Positions 50,545 through 60,537 are shown, counted from the stretch's first letter. The stretch is DNA of 64,000 nt from Streptomyces sp. IMTB 2501 (GCF_001953885.1 NZ_MQUS01000005.1:1-64000); one strand, 5' to 3'. Numbers and translations: made by a program. Notes: generated from the sequence alone by a model not told the origin.

Positions 50545-52017
50545 TCAGCCGGCCGACGGCTCCGGTGTCTCCGGTGGCGGTGTCGGCGCGCCCGGCAGCC
50601 GTACCGTCGCCACCGTGCCGCCGCCGTCCGCGGGGGACAGCGTGACCTCGCCGCCCGCCTGCTGGATCGTACGTGCCACGATGGACAGGCCGAGGCCGGA
50701 GCCCGGCAGGGCGCGGGCGCTGGGGGAGCGCCAGAAGCGGTCGAAGACGTGCGGGAGTTCGTCCTCGGGGACGCCGGGGCCGTGGTCGCGGACGGTCAGG
50801 ACGCCCTTGGTGAGCCGCACCTCGACCGTGCCGTTGCCGGGGCTGAACTTCACCGCGTTGTCGAGGATGTTGACGACCGCCCGCTCCAGCGCGGAGAGCT
50901 CCGCCCGGACGTACCAGGGCTCCAGATCCGCCGTGATCGTCAGCTCCGGGCCGCGCAGCCGGGCGCGGCGCAGGGCCGCCTCGACAGTGTCCTGGAACGA
51001 CACCACCTGGACGCGCTCGCCCCGCTCCCCCTCCGAGCGGGACAGCTCCTGCAAGTCGCCGATCAGTGAGGCCAGTTCGGTCATCTGGGCCTTCACCGAG
51101 GACAGCAGGGCCTTGCGGTCCTCCGGCGGGAGCGGCCGGCCCGTCTCCTCGCTGCGGGTGAGGAGTTCGATGTTCGTCCGCAACGACGTCAGGGGCGTCC
51201 GCAGCTCATGGCCTGCGTCGGCGATCAGCTGCTGCTGGAGATCGCGGGAGCTGGCCAGGGCGGTGGTCATCGAGTTGAAGGAACGGGAGAGGCGGGCGAT
51301 CTCGTCGTCGCTGTCGTCCTCCACCGGGATCCGGACGGCCAGGTCCTCGGTCCGCGCCACGTGTTCCACGGCCTCGGTCAGTTTGTCGACGGGCCGCAGC
51401 CCCGCCCGGGCCACGGCGAGACCGGCGGCGCCGGCTCCTATGACGCCGATGCCGGAGACGAGCAGCAGGACGAGCGCGAGCTCGTTGAGGGTCTTCTCGG
51501 TGTTCGCGAGCGGGACGGCCGTCATCCAGGCGGCACCCGGATACGACTGGAGCCCGGTGTCCGTGGCGACCACGAGCGGCATGGTGAGCACTCGGACGGG
51601 GTTGCCGTCGGTGTCCGTACCGTTGCGGAGAATGCCGCCCTGGCTGGTGTCGCGCCCGACGATCGCCCGGTCGGCCGAGGTGGTCCGCACCACGCCCGGG
51701 GAGCCCGACGAGACACAGGCCGTGCCGTCCGCCTTGATCAACTGCGAGTAGATGGTGTTGTGCGCCGGCCAGCCGCCGGAGGACTCCGTCGGCTTCTGCG
51801 GGCAGGCCGCCAGCAGGTCGAGCACCTGTCCGGCGTGCACGGGGCGCTGCGACGAGTTCTGCAGATCCTTGTCGACCAGGTCGTACAGCTTGCCCTGCAC
51901 GATGAACCAGCAGGTCACCGAGACCGCCGCCACCGCGAACGCCACCGCCGCCGCGACCAGCATCGCCAGCCGGGCCCGGATCGGCAGCGCGCGGTAGCGC
52001 CGCAGCAGCCTGCTCAC
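50545..52017 (-). CDS. Sensor histidine kinase
   Basis: 490 residues, GTG start inside the response-regulator stop. TM1 about 17-40, extracytoplasmic sensor about 41-175, TM2 about 177-200, HAMP, HisKA with phospho-His in [16 protein letters not shown], and HATPase with N-box [11 protein letters not shown]1 DHGPGV and G2 GSGLGLSI. C-terminal Pro/Glu tail. Sensed signal unknown. Homologue of a kinase next to the HtrA-like protease gene in S. coelicolor, as far as I recall, so envelope stress is a reasonable guess. Confidence 0.92.
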   Translation of the reverse strand: MSRLLRRYRALPIRARLAMLVAAAVAFAVAAVSVTCWFIVQGKLYDLVDKDLQNSSQRPVHAGQVLDLLAACPQKPTESSGGWPAHNTIYSQLIKADGTACVSSGSPGVVRTTSADRAIVGRDTSQGGILRNGTDTDGNPVRVLTMPLVVATDTGLQSYPGAAWMTAVPLANTEKTLNELALVLLLVSGIGVIGAGAAGLAVARAGLRPVDKLTEAVEHVARTEDLAVRIPVEDDSDDEIARLSRSFNSMTTALASSRDLQQQLIADAGHELRTPLTSLRTNIELLTRSEETGRPLPPEDRKALLSSVKAQMTELASLIGDLQELSRSEGERGERVQVVSFQDTVEAALRRARLRGPELTITADLEPWYVRAELSALERAVVNILDNAVKFSPGNGTVEVRLTKGVLTVRDHGPGVPEDELPHVFDRFWRSPSARALPGSGLGLSIVARTIQQAGGEVTLSPADGGGTVATVRLPGAPTPPPETPEPSAG

Positions 52018-52748
52018 TCGGCGCCGCCCTGGCGCAGGACGTACCCCACGCCCCGCACCGTGTGCACGAGCCGCGGCTCGCCGCCGGCCTCGGTCTTGCG
52101 GCGCAGGTACATGACGTAGACGTCCAGGGAGTTCGAGCTCGGCTCGAAGTCGAAGCCCCAGACCGCCTTGAGGATCTGCTCGCGGGTGAGGACCTGGCGC
52201 GGGTGCGCCATGAACATCTCCAGCAGGGTGAACTCCGTGCGGGTCAGTTCGACCTGGCGGCCGCCCCGGGTGACCTCGCGGGTCGCGAGGTCCATGCGCA
52301 GGTCGGCGAAGGTCAGTGCCTCGTCCTTCTGGGCCTGGGCCGACACCGCGGCCGCGTACGAGCTGCGGCGCAGGAGTGCTCGGATCCGGGCGAAGAGTTC
52401 GTCCAGCTCGAAGGGCTTGACCAGGTAGTCGTCGGCGCCCGCGTCGAGTCCGGTGACCCGGTCGCCGACGGTGTCGCGGGCCGTGAGCATGAGGATCGGG
52501 GTGGTGTCGCCGGCGCCGCGGATACGGCGGGCCGCCGTCAGGCCGTCCATGCGGGGCATCTGGATGTCCAGTACGACCAGGTCCGGCTTGTAGACGGTGG
52601 CCTTCTCCAGCGCGTCCGCGCCGTCGACGGCCACCTCCGTGTCGAACCCGTCGAACGCGAGGCTGCGCTGGAGCGCCTCGCGTACCGCCGGCTCGTCGTC
52701 GACGATCAGGATGCGCTGGGGGTCACGGTCGCCTTCGGCGGGGCTCAT
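52014..52748 (-). CDS. OmpR-family response regulator
   Basis: 244 residues. Receiver with acidic pair in VDDEPA, phospho-Asp in [12 protein letters not shown], Lys in [14 protein letters not shown]-terminal winged helix with [20 protein letters not shown] and [11 protein letters not shown]. Upstream of and coupled to the kinase. Candidate target: the HtrA-like protease gene upstream. Confidence 0.95.
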   Translation of the reverse strand: MSPAEGDRDPQRILIVDDEPAVREALQRSLAFDGFDTEVAVDGADALEKATVYKPDLVVLDIQMPRMDGLTAARRIRGAGDTTPILMLTARDTVGDRVTGLDAGADDYLVKPFELDELFARIRALLRRSSYAAAVSAQAQKDEALTFADLRMDLATREVTRGGRQVELTRTEFTLLEMFMAHPRQVLTREQILKAVWGFDFEPSSNSLDVYVMYLRRKTEAGGEPRLVHTVRGVGYVLRQGGAE

Positions 52749-52874
52749 CGCTCGCGATTCCTCGGGGTGCGGGTGGGTGGAACGGACGGTGCCTCTCAGC
52801 CTGCCACGATCGGCGGGCCGGGAGGCACATCGTCGGACTCGGGCCTGGACGGGGCGGGAGGCACACCGCCGGGG

Positions 52875-53135
52875 TCAGGCCCGGACCGCGGTCAGGCGGT
52901 TCAGCGGGACCTTGCGGCGGCGGCTGCGGGTGGCGGAGGTACGCAGGCCCATCAGTTCCGGGAACGTCGCCGCGGCCACCTCGGGTGCGCGGGGCGCCGG
53001 CTTGGGTGCGCGGGAGGCCGGCTCGGGCTCGCGGGGTGCCGGGACGGGCGCGTGCAGATCCCGGGTGACCGAGAGGGCCAGGACGATGTCGGCGGGGCCG
53101 CGGACGGCGATCTCGTGCGAAACCTTCGTGATCAT
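52875..53135 (-). CDS. Small Pro/Ala-rich hypothetical protein
   Basis: 86 residues; ATG with GGGAG about 7 nt upstream. Structured N-terminus (MITKVSHEIAVRGPADIVLA), a PAPREPEPASRAPKPAPRAP low-complexity middle, and a basic C-terminus RRRKVPLNRLTAVRA. Lies 31 bp behind the HtrA-like gene and ahead of the two-component genes, on the same strand. No known function. Confidence 0.6.
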   Translation of the reverse strand: MITKVSHEIAVRGPADIVLALSVTRDLHAPVPAPREPEPASRAPKPAPRAPEVAAATFPELMGLRTSATRSRRRKVPLNRLTAVRA

Positions 53136-53166
53136 GACGTACTCCCTGCTGACTGAGGGTGAAGCG

Positions 53167-54201
53167 TTAGCTGTTGTTGCCCGCCCGCAGCTTGGCCAGG
53201 TCGGACTTGACGGTGTTGACGGGGATCGCGAAGCCGAGACCGATGCTGCCCGCGTCCGAGGACGACGAGGACTGCTGACTCGACGAGTACATCGCGGAGT
53301 TGATGCCGATGACGTTGCCGCCCGCGTCGATCAGCGCGCCGCCGGAGTTGCCGGGGTTGAGGGACGCGTCGGTCTGGATCGCCTTGTACGTCGTCGTCGA
53401 CGAACCCGTGTCGCCGTTGAAGTGACGGCCGCCGAACTGGAACGGCCAGTTGCCGTCGCCGCCCTGGTTCTGACCCTGGTTCTCGTCGGTGGAGACGGTC
53501 ACGTCCCGGTTGAGGGCGGAGACGATACCGCTGGTGACGGTGCCGGTCAGGCCCTCGGGGGAGCCGATCGCGACGACCGAGTCGCCGACCTGGACGCTCG
53601 ACGAGTTGCCGAGGGACGCGGGTGTCAGACCGGAGGCGCCCTGCAGCTTGATCAGCGCGAGGTCCTTGGAGCTGTCGGTGCCGACGACCTGGGCGGTGTA
53701 GCTCTTGCCGTCGCTGGTGCGCACCTTGATGGACTGCGCGCCGGAGATGACGTGGTTGTTGGTGACGATCTCGCCGCCCGAGGTGATGATCACGCCGGAG
53801 CCGGTGGACGAGCCGCTGCTGAGGGTGGCCTGGATCTCGACCACGCTCGGGCTGACCGCGGCGGCGATCGCGGCGACGTTGCCCTTCTTGCTGGAGGGCA
53901 CCACATTGGTGCTCGTGCCGGCGGCGGCGACCGTGTCCTTGCCGGTCAGCTCCTGGAAGGCGTACGCGGTGCCGCCGCCGACCGCCGCAGCGACGATCGC
54001 GACGGCCGCGAGGAGGGCGACCGGACCCCGGTTGCGCTTCTTCCGCGGCTCGGGTGCCGGCATGCCGTCCGTCGCAGTCGGGGGCCCGTACGGCGGCGGG
54101 GGCGGCCACTCGGGGCTCACGGGAGCGGAGGGGCTAGCGGGAGCGGAGTAGTAGTGCTGCTGCGGGTACTGCTGCGCGTCGTTGCCCTGGGTCTCGGTCA
54201 T
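53167..54201 (-). CDS. Membrane-anchored HtrA/DegP-like serine protease without PDZ domain
   Basis: 344 residues. Cytoplasmic Gln/Pro/Tyr-rich N-terminus (1-57), TM helix (LLAAVAIVAAAVGGGTAYAF, 63-82), then a trypsin-like domain: His in VTNNHVISG, Asp in SKDLALIKLQ, Ser in LNPGNSGGALID. The usual PDZ domain is absent; the protein stops shortly after IGLGFAIPVNTVK. A Gln/Asn/Gly insert (DENQGQNQGGDGNW) sits in the LA/L2 region. Extracytoplasmic quality-control protease, probably linked to the adjacent two-component system. Confidence 0.92.
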   Translation of the reverse strand: MTETQGNDAQQYPQQHYYSAPASPSAPVSPEWPPPPPYGPPTATDGMPAPEPRKKRNRGPVALLAAVAIVAAAVGGGTAYAFQELTGKDTVAAAGTSTNVVPSSKKGNVAAIAAAVSPSVVEIQATLSSGSSTGSGVIITSGGEIVTNNHVISGAQSIKVRTSDGKSYTAQVVGTDSSKDLALIKLQGASGLTPASLGNSSSVQVGDSVVAIGSPEGLTGTVTSGIVSALNRDVTVSTDENQGQNQGGDGNWPFQFGGRHFNGDTGSSTTTYKAIQTDASLNPGNSGGALIDAGGNVIGINSAMYSSSQQSSSSSDAGSIGLGFAIPVNTVKSDLAKLRAGNNS

Positions 54202-54306
54202 GTCATAGAGAGTCCCCCGCGAACGTGAGAGCTTCCTGAGTGCTCGCTGAGAAGCCCGGCAGAACCTCGTTTGCCCGATATAAAGGCGGAGACGGACCGT
54301 GGCCGC

Positions 54307-55332
54307 TCAGCTCACGCAGCCGCAGGACGTGCGCACCACCAGCCGGGACGGGAACGTCTTCAGCCGCTCCCGGCGCGACCCCGGCACCCGCAGCCCGTCG
54401 TCCAGGACCAGGTCGACCGCCGCCCGGGCCATCGCCGAGCGGTCCGAGGCGACCGTGGTCAGCGGCGGGTCGGCGAGCGCCGCCTCCTTGATGTCGTCGA
54501 AGCCGGCCACCGCCAGCTCGCCGGGCACGTCGAGGCGCAGCTCGCGCGCGGCCCGCAGCAGGCCGATCGCCTGGTCGTCGGTGGAGCAGAAGATCGCCGG
54601 CGGGCGGTGCGGCCCGGAGAGGATGTCGAGGGCGACGCGATAGGCGTCGTAGCGGTTGTACGGGGCCTCGAACAGCCGGCCCTCGGTGGACAGCCCGGCC
54701 TCGGCCATGGCCCGCTTCCAGCCCTCGACGTGGTCGGAGACCGGGTCGCCGACGGCCGGTGTCTCCGCCGTACCGCCCATACAGGCGACGTACTCGTAGC
54801 CGTGCTCCAGCAGATGGCGTACGGCGAGCTGGGCGCCGCCCAGGTCGTCCGTGACGACGGCGACGTCGTCGATGGCCTCGGGCCGCTCGTGCAGCAGCAC
54901 CACCCGGGCGTCCCAGGCGTCGATCTCGGCGGCGGCCAGATCGTTCAGGGCGTGGGAGACGAGGATGAGCCCGGAGACGCGCATGCCGAGGAAGGCGCGC
55001 AGATAGTGGACCTCGCGTTCACCGATGTAGTCGGTGTTGCCGACCAGGACCATCTTTCCGCGCTCGGAGGCGGCCTGTTCGACCGCGTGCGCCATCTCGC
55101 CGAAGAAGGGCTGGCGGGCGTCCGGGATGATCAGGCCTATGAGGTCGGTGCGGCGCGAGGCCATCGCCTGGGCGACCCGGTCGGGGCGGTACCCCAGTTC
55201 CTTGATCGCCGCGAGGACACGCTCGCGCGTGGCCGGGGCGACCGGCCGGGGTCCGTTGTTGATGACATAACTGACGACGGCGGTGGAGGTCCCAGCCAGC
55301 CGTGCCACATCATCCCGAGTCACCTTGGCCAC
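54307..55332 (-). CDS. LacI family transcriptional regulator
   Basis: 341 residues. N-terminal [23 protein letters not shown], hinge region with [16 protein letters not shown], then a periplasmic-binding-like effector domain ([39 protein letters not shown]). Ends in a Cys pair region TSCGCVS. No sugar operon adjacent, so the target is elsewhere. Upstream dyads not found. Confidence 0.92.
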   Translation of the reverse strand: MAKVTRDDVARLAGTSTAVVSYVINNGPRPVAPATRERVLAAIKELGYRPDRVAQAMASRRTDLIGLIIPDARQPFFGEMAHAVEQAASERGKMVLVGNTDYIGEREVHYLRAFLGMRVSGLILVSHALNDLAAAEIDAWDARVVLLHERPEAIDDVAVVTDDLGGAQLAVRHLLEHGYEYVACMGGTAETPAVGDPVSDHVEGWKRAMAEAGLSTEGRLFEAPYNRYDAYRVALDILSGPHRPPAIFCSTDDQAIGLLRAARELRLDVPGELAVAGFDDIKEAALADPPLTTVASDRSAMARAAVDLVLDDGLRVPGSRRERLKTFPSRLVVRTSCGCVS

Positions 55333-55429
55333 GCGCGGAGTCTACGCGGATGGACCCGCTCTGGGCAGGGCGTATCAGTGCTTGGATGTGCGGAAGCAAT
55401 GCCCCGCCCGAGCCCATTCCATGCATGCG

Positions 55430-56230
55430 CTAGGCGTCTGCGTGGATCTCCTCGTCGCTCGGCACGGCGGAGGCGTCCGCATCTTCCGCCTTTGCCCGGT
55501 CCGCCCTGGCCTTGGCCTCCTCGCCGGACCGGTCGGTCTTGTCGCCGGACCGGTCGGCCTTCTCGGGCGTAACGAATCGATAACCGACGTTCCGTACGGT
55601 GCCGATCAGCGATTCGTGCTCCGGGCCGAGCTTGGCGCGCAGCCGCCGTACGTGCACGTCGACCGTCCGGGTGCCGCCGAAGTAGTCGTAGCCCCACACC
55701 TCCTGCAGCAGCTGGGCGCGGGTGAAGACCCGGCCCGGGTGCTGGGCGAGGTACTTCAGCAGCTCGAACTCCTTGAAGGTCAGGTCGAGGACCCGCCCCT
55801 TGAGTTTCGCGCTGTACGTCGCCTCGTCCACGGACAGGTCGCCGTTGCGGATCTCCATCGGGGAGTCGTCGTTGACGATCTGCTGCCGGCCCATGGCCAG
55901 CCGCAGCCGCGCCTCCACCTCCGCCGGTCCGGCGGTGTCGAGGAGCACGTCGTCGATGCCCCAGTCGGCGGTGACGGCGGCGAGACCGCCCTCGGTGACG
56001 ACGAGGATCAGCGGACAGCCGGGCCCGGTGGAGCGCAGCAGCTGGCACAGGCTGCGCACCTGTGGCAGGTCGCGGCGGCCGTCGACGAGGATGACGTCGG
56101 CACCCGGGGTGTCGACGAGGGCGGGGCCCTCCGCCGGGGCGACCCGCACGTTGTGCAGGAGCAGGCCGAGGGCGGGGAGCACCTCCGTAGACGGCTGGAG
56201 GGCGTTGGTCAGGAGCAGCAGAGAACTCAT
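55430..56230 (-). CDS. glnR: Nitrogen-metabolism regulator GlnR
   Basis: 266 residues from ATG 56230 ([12 protein letters not shown]). OmpR-type orphan regulator: receiver-like domain with [12 protein letters not shown] (Asp50 kept but the rest of the phosphorylation pocket atypical, as known for GlnR) and winged helix [40 protein letters not shown]. The C-terminal tail is Asp/Lys/Glu-rich ([20 protein letters not shown]). Global activator of nitrogen assimilation (glnA, amtB and nas genes). No sensor kinase adjacent. Longer frame to 56308 is not supported. Confidence 0.95.
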   Translation of the reverse strand: MSSLLLLTNALQPSTEVLPALGLLLHNVRVAPAEGPALVDTPGADVILVDGRRDLPQVRSLCQLLRSTGPGCPLILVVTEGGLAAVTADWGIDDVLLDTAGPAEVEARLRLAMGRQQIVNDDSPMEIRNGDLSVDEATYSAKLKGRVLDLTFKEFELLKYLAQHPGRVFTRAQLLQEVWGYDYFGGTRTVDVHVRRLRAKLGPEHESLIGTVRNVGYRFVTPEKADRSGDKTDRSGEEAKARADRAKAEDADASAVPSDEEIHADA

Positions 56231-56412
56231 ACGTCTGGTTCCTCCTCGGTCCCTGCGAGGACTGTGCGGACGGGCACTGCTCTGCGATCCCGAAGGCCCC
56301 GTACACACCCACGGTCACCTGAGGTTTCCCGCTTCGTATACAACGCTTCCGAAAGCACAAAAGGACCCGGGGGCTTCGCTGCCCGAGTCCTCTGCCCAGC
56401 AGAATAGCCCAC

Positions 56413-57264
56413 ATGAGGAACCGTCCGGCAGGTCAAGTGGCGCATTCCACCGTTCGTCCGAATCCCGAGACAGGCAGACAGGCCCCTATCCGGACGTTTC
56501 TGCGCACCACCGACGGGGTTCCGATCGATTTCGTATACGACCCGGGCACCTTCGTATACGAAACACTCCCGGACGTCGGCCGTTCACCCACCCGTGGTCT
56601 CGTGTTCGTCGTCGCGCATGGCTTCACCGGGGACGTGGACCGTCCGCATGTACGACGGGTGGCGGGCGTGCTGCGCCGTTACGGCGCGGTCGTCACCTTC
56701 TCCTTCCGTGGCCACGGGCGCTCCGGCGGCCGGTCCACGGTCGGCGACAAGGAGGTCCTGGACCTCGCGGCCGCCGTCGAGTGGGCCCGCGGCCGCGGCC
56801 ACGCGCGCGTGGCGACCGTCGGTTTCTCCATGGGCGGCTCGGTGGTCCTGCGCCACGCGGCCCTGCGCCCCGGCACGACGGACGCGGTGGTCTCGGTCAG
56901 CGCCCCCGCCCGCTGGTACTACCGGGGCACGGCCCCCATGCGCCGGCTGCACTGGCTGGTCACCCGCCCCGAGGGCCGCCTGGTCGGCCGCTACGGCCTG
57001 CGCACCCGTATCCACCACCGCGACTGGGACCCGGTACCGCTGTCTCCGGTGCAGGCGGTCCCCGGGATCGCCCCCGCTCCCCTGCTGATCGTGCACGGCG
57101 ACCGCGACGGCTACTTCCCCCTCGACCACCCCCGGATGCTCGCCGAGGCGGCCGGTGACCACGGGGAACTGTGGGTGGAGCCCGGCATGGGCCACGCGGA
57201 GCACGCGGCGGACGACGCGCTGCTCGCCCGGATCGCGGACTGGGCTGTGGCCCGGTCGGGCTAG
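56413..57264 (+). CDS. Alpha/beta-hydrolase
   Basis: 283 residues. VVAHGFTGDVDRPHV (oxyanion region), GFSMGGSVVLRHA (nucleophile Ser), HGDRDGYFPL (Asp) and GMGHAEHA (His) give a complete triad. The core RGHGRSGGRSTVGDKEVLDL resembles monoacylglycerol-lipase/peptidase-like hydrolases. Substrate unknown. Divergent from glnR (about 180 bp). The ATG has no obvious Shine-Dalgarno. Confidence 0.9.
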   Translation: MRNRPAGQVAHSTVRPNPETGRQAPIRTFLRTTDGVPIDFVYDPGTFVYETLPDVGRSPTRGLVFVVAHGFTGDVDRPHVRRVAGVLRRYGAVVTFSFRGHGRSGGRSTVGDKEVLDLAAAVEWARGRGHARVATVGFSMGGSVVLRHAALRPGTTDAVVSVSAPARWYYRGTAPMRRLHWLVTRPEGRLVGRYGLRTRIHHRDWDPVPLSPVQAVPGIAPAPLLIVHGDRDGYFPLDHPRMLAEAAGDHGELWVEPGMGHAEHAADDALLARIADWAVARSG

Positions 57265-57330
57265 CCTGACACCATCTGTTCTCTGTCTTTGAAGTCTTTT
57301 GATGTCCCTTGCCGCCGATTGAGGAACGAG

Positions 57331-57585
57331 ATGCCCCAGGTCACGGTGCGCTACTGGGCCGCCGCGAAGGCCGCGGCCCAGGTCGCCGAGGAGCCGTACG
57401 ACGCGGACACGCTCGCCGACGCGCTGGCCGCCGTACGCGCGCGACACCCCGGTGAACTCACGCGCGTGCTGCAGCGATGCTCCTTCCTGATCGACGGTGA
57501 CCCCGTCGGGACCCGCGCGCATGAGACGGTACGGCTGGCCGAGGGCGGCACGGTCGAGGTGCTCCCGCCGTTCGCAGGAGGGTGA
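57331..57585 (+). CDS. MoaD/ThiS-like ubiquitin-fold sulfur carrier
   Basis: 84 residues, ATG with GAGGAACGAG upstream. Beta-grasp sequence VTVRYWAAAKAAAQVAEEPY, DADTLADALAAV and VEVLPPFAGG with the C-terminal Gly-Gly required for thiocarboxylation. Sulfur donor in molybdopterin, thiamin or another pathway; the sulfurtransferase about 2 kb downstream is a possible supplier. 4 bp before the next gene. Confidence 0.9.
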   Translation: MPQVTVRYWAAAKAAAQVAEEPYDADTLADALAAVRARHPGELTRVLQRCSFLIDGDPVGTRAHETVRLAEGGTVEVLPPFAGG

Positions 57586-57589
57586 GGCG

Positions 57590-58807
57590 ATGAGCGACCA
57601 GCCGTATCAGGGCGGTCAGCCCTATCAGGGCAACCCGTACGAGGGCTACGAGGGCTACGAGGGTTACGACCCCTATCAGCAGCATCAGCACCAGCAGCAG
57701 TGGCCCCAGCAGGACCAGTACCCCGGACACGGGCAGCAACAGCCCGGCTACGACCCCCAGCTCACCCAGCACTGGCAGGGGCAGACCTGGGACTCACAGA
57801 CGCACGCGTCGATGCAGACGCCCGCGCAGGCGTCGGAGACGGCGTATCTGCCGCCGCAGCAGTACGAGGGGCAGTACCACCAACAGCAGCAGCCGTACGC
57901 GGGCCCGTACACATCGGCTCCCCAGCCCCAGCCGGTGGCTCAGCCCCAGCCCCAGCCGCAGCCCGCTACACGTGCACCGGCACCGGCACCGGAGGCCGTA
58001 CCGGAGCCCGAGCCGGACTACGGACCCGCCACGCTCGCCGGCAACACCCGGGTCACCGATGCCCAGCGGGCGCGCCTGGAAGGCCGTTCGCCGATCATCG
58101 AGCCCGGCATGCAGCCGGCGCTGCTGACCGCGGCGCTGGGCCTGCTGCTGGCGGTGACGGCGCCGGTCGCCTCGTACGCGCTGGTCGTGCCGCTGGTGGT
58201 GCTCCAGGCGGTGACGGCGGCGGGCTGGTTCCGGCTGAACGGCATGTGGCCGGCCCGGCAGGGCATCGCGCTGGCGTTCGCGGGCGGGCTCGCCGCCGAC
58301 GTGGCCGTTCTGGCCGCGGGCCGCGACAACGCGCCCGCCGCGATCCTCGGCCCCCTCGGCGTCTGGGTCCTGCTGTCCCTGGTCCTGCAGCTGCGTTCGC
58401 ACGCCTCGCCGGACGAGCGGATGTACGGCCTGATGGCGACCGTCGTCTCGGCGGCGCTGTCGGTACTGGCCACCGGGTATCTGGGCGCCGGCCCGCACGC
58501 GGTGTCCGTGGGCGCGGCGGCGGTGGCCGTGGCGATCGTGGCGAAGGCCCTGCCGCTGCCCGGGCCGGCCTCGATCGTGGTGTCGCTGCTGGCCGCCGCG
58601 GGCGCGGGGATCGCAGTGGGCGATGTGACGGGGCTGGGCCCGAAGGGTGCGGCCCTGGGCGTGGCGGCGGGCGTCTGCGCCCTGATCGGCCACCGGGTCG
58701 CCAGCTACGACTACCCGTCCCGCTTCGTCCACTTCACCGCCGGCGTGGCCCTGCCGCTGTCGGCGGCGGCCCCGGCGGTGTGGGTACTGGGGCGCGCCCT
58801 GGGCTAG
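57590..58807 (+). CDS. Membrane protein with Q/P/Y-rich N-terminal tail
   Basis: 405 residues, GGAGGGTGAGG precedes ATG 57590. Residues 1-145 are disordered with YEGYEGYEGYDPYQQHQHQQ repeats, Gln/Pro/Ala tracts and PQPQPQPATRAPAPAPE. Residues about 160-405 carry seven or eight TM helices with no transporter motif seen. Probably translationally linked to the MoaD-like gene. Such tails are common in envelope/division-associated Streptomyces proteins; function unknown. Confidence 0.85.
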   Translation: MSDQPYQGGQPYQGNPYEGYEGYEGYDPYQQHQHQQQWPQQDQYPGHGQQQPGYDPQLTQHWQGQTWDSQTHASMQTPAQASETAYLPPQQYEGQYHQQQQPYAGPYTSAPQPQPVAQPQPQPQPATRAPAPAPEAVPEPEPDYGPATLAGNTRVTDAQRARLEGRSPIIEPGMQPALLTAALGLLLAVTAPVASYALVVPLVVLQAVTAAGWFRLNGMWPARQGIALAFAGGLAADVAVLAAGRDNAPAAILGPLGVWVLLSLVLQLRSHASPDERMYGLMATVVSAALSVLATGYLGAGPHAVSVGAAAVAVAIVAKALPLPGPASIVVSLLAAAGAGIAVGDVTGLGPKGAALGVAAGVCALIGHRVASYDYPSRFVHFTAGVALPLSAAAPAVWVLGRALG

Positions 58808-59000
58808 GGCCTGTCGTCAAACTCCGTTCCCTACTGCCTTGAGGGCGTCGGAGATGCCCCCAGCCCGGCGGCGTCCGGCGCGCGCATCTGCCGCGTTGCC
58901 GTCGGTCGCCGACGCTCGGCTTCGCTCGCGCGGGGGCACTCCCGTCGCCGCCGCGGGGCCCGCCCTCCGGGCGGACGACGGGAGTTCGACGACAGGGCCC
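58807..59000. repeat. MITE-like inverted-repeat element
   Basis: Terminal inverted repeats GGGCCTGTCGTCAAACTCC (58807-58825) and GGAGTTCGACGACAGGGCCC (58981-59000, one indel and one mismatch) bound a 194-bp GC-rich non-coding segment that folds on itself. The ends match, from memory, a sequence recurrent in Streptomyces intergenic regions. It begins at the last base of the membrane-protein stop. No transposase. Confidence 0.7.
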
Positions 59001-59024
59001 AGGCGCCTTGGGCATGGAGGGAAG

Positions 59025-59077
59025 CCGAAGGGCCGTACCCCCACCTGGCGTCCAACCCCAGGGGTACGGCCCTTCGG
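59025..59077 (-). terminator. Terminator of the DUF1416/sulfurtransferase operon
   Basis: CCGAAGGGCCGTACCCC (59025-59041) and GGGGTACGGCCCTTCGG (59061-59077), a perfect 17-bp stem, 19-nt loop, 19 bp after the DUF1416 stop. Confidence 0.8.
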
Positions 59078-59095
59078 CCCGTCACTGCTGAACCA

Positions 59096-59383
59096 CTAGA
59101 TGGCGATGGCAACCTCGGCCAGGCCACCCTGCTGGGCGACGACCGTGCGGTCGGCAGTCGCACCCGGCACCAGCGCCCGCAGGGTCCACGTGCCCTCGGC
59201 CGCGTAGAACCGGAACTGACCGGTCGCCGAGGTCGGAACCTCCGCGGTGAACTCGCCGGTCGAGTCGAGCAGACGCACGTAGCCCGTCACCGGCTCGCCG
59301 TCGCGGGTCACCTGACCCTGGATCGTGGTCTCACCGGGCTTGATCGTCGAGGCGTCCGGACCGCCGGCCTTCGCTCCACACAT
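59096..59383 (-). CDS. DUF1416 protein
   Basis: 95 residues. N-terminal MCGAKAGGPDAST and TTIQGQVTRDGEPVTGYVRL, a carboxypeptidase-regulatory-like beta sandwich. In actinobacteria DUF1416 is nearly always directly downstream of the thiosulfate sulfurtransferase gene, as here (28 bp). Presumed function in sulfur metabolism; mechanism unknown. Confidence 0.92.
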   Translation of the reverse strand: MCGAKAGGPDASTIKPGETTIQGQVTRDGEPVTGYVRLLDSTGEFTAEVPTSATGQFRFYAAEGTWTLRALVPGATADRTVVAQQGGLAEVAIAI

Positions 59384-59411
59384 GCTGTTTCTCCTGATGA
59401 AGTGGGGTGTC

Positions 59412-60251
59412 TTAGTTGCCGGCGCCGAGCTCGATCGGCACGCCGACGAGGGAGCCGTACTCGGTCCAGGAACCGTCGTAGTTCTTCACGTTCTCGACGC
59501 CGAGCAGCTCGTGCAGCACGAACCAGGTCAGGGCCGAGCGCTCACCGATGCGGCAGTAGGCGATCGTGTCCTTGGCGAGGTCCACGTCCTCCTCGGCGTA
59601 GAGGGCCTTCAGGTCCTCGTCCGACTTGAACGTGCCGTCGTCGTTGGCGTTCTTCGACCACGGGATGTTCTTCGCGCTCGGGACGTGCCCCGGACGCTGC
59701 GACTGCTCCTGCGGCAGGTGTGCCGGGGCGAGCAGCTTGCCGGAGAACTCGTCGGGCGAGCGCACGTCGACCAGGTTGTGCGAGCCGATCGCGGCGACGA
59801 CGTCGTCACGGAAGGCGCGGATGGCGGTGTTCTGCGGCTTGGCCTTGTAGGTGGTCTCGGCGCGCTCCGGGACCTCCTCGACCAGCTCGCGGGCGTCCAG
59901 TTCCCACTTCTTGCGGCCGCCGTCGAGAAGCTTGACGCTGTCGTGGCCGTAGAGCTTGAAGTACCAGTAGGCGTACGACGCGAACCAGTTGTTGTTGCCG
60001 CCGTAGAGGATCACCAGGGTGTCGTTGGCGATGCCCTTCGCCGACAGGAGCTTCTCGAAGCCGGCCTGGTCGATGAAGTCGCGGCGGACCGGGTCCTGCA
60101 GGTCCTTGGTCCAGTCGATACGGATCGCGTTCCTGATGTGGTTCTTCTCGTAGGCGGACGTGTCTTCGTCCACCTCCACGATCGCGATGTTGGGGTTGTC
60201 CAGGTTCTCCTGGACCCAGTCGGCGTCGACGAGGACGTCGCTGCGGCTCAT
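59412..60251 (-). CDS. Thiosulfate sulfurtransferase (rhodanese)
   Basis: 279 residues, two rhodanese domains. The N-terminal inactive one includes LVILYGGNNNWFASYAYWYF; the C-terminal one has LVDVRSPDEFSGK and active Cys in IAYCRIGERSALT. Transfers sulfane sulfur from thiosulfate to an acceptor such as cyanide or a thiol. Typical length. Expression is likely regulated through the upstream leader peptide (60375-60455). GGAGGAGAAAGAGC precedes ATG. Confidence 0.94.
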   Translation of the reverse strand: MSRSDVLVDADWVQENLDNPNIAIVEVDEDTSAYEKNHIRNAIRIDWTKDLQDPVRRDFIDQAGFEKLLSAKGIANDTLVILYGGNNNWFASYAYWYFKLYGHDSVKLLDGGRKKWELDARELVEEVPERAETTYKAKPQNTAIRAFRDDVVAAIGSHNLVDVRSPDEFSGKLLAPAHLPQEQSQRPGHVPSAKNIPWSKNANDDGTFKSDEDLKALYAEEDVDLAKDTIAYCRIGERSALTWFVLHELLGVENVKNYDGSWTEYGSLVGVPIELGAGN

Positions 60252-60374
60252 GCTCTTTCTCCTCCGGGGCAGTTGCGGCAGGGCGTGCGAGTAGAGAGGG
60301 GTGTGCGCGCGGACGGCGCACGGGTGCCCTTCCAGCAGGGCAGGGGGTGAGATGCGGAAGTCGCGGACTTTCGC

Positions 60375-60455
60375 TCAGAAGGGGCGACAGAGCATGGCGG
60401 CAACGCGGCACAGGTCCACTGCCCGCCGCTTCGTGAGATCCGCCTGTCGCTTCAT
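60375..60455 (-). CDS. Cysteine-containing leader peptide of the sulfurtransferase operon
   Basis: 26 residues beginning MKRQADLTKRRAVDLC and ending MLCRPF. The two Cys codons (16 and 23), each within LCR/DLCR, are typical of actinobacterial leader peptides upstream of sulfur genes. Ribosome stalling when Cys-tRNA is short would change expression of the sulfurtransferase 123 bp downstream. The interval 60252-60374 contains AAGTC...GACTT and other small inverted repeats but I could not define an anti-terminator pair. Confidence 0.82.
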   Translation of the reverse strand: MKRQADLTKRRAVDLCRVAAMLCRPF

Positions 60456-60537
60456 GGGCTCGATCGTAGGGACGTCCGGGCGGGCGTGTCACCGGTGTGT
60501 CACATGACGAGACACGATCGTCCGTATAGCGGGATGA

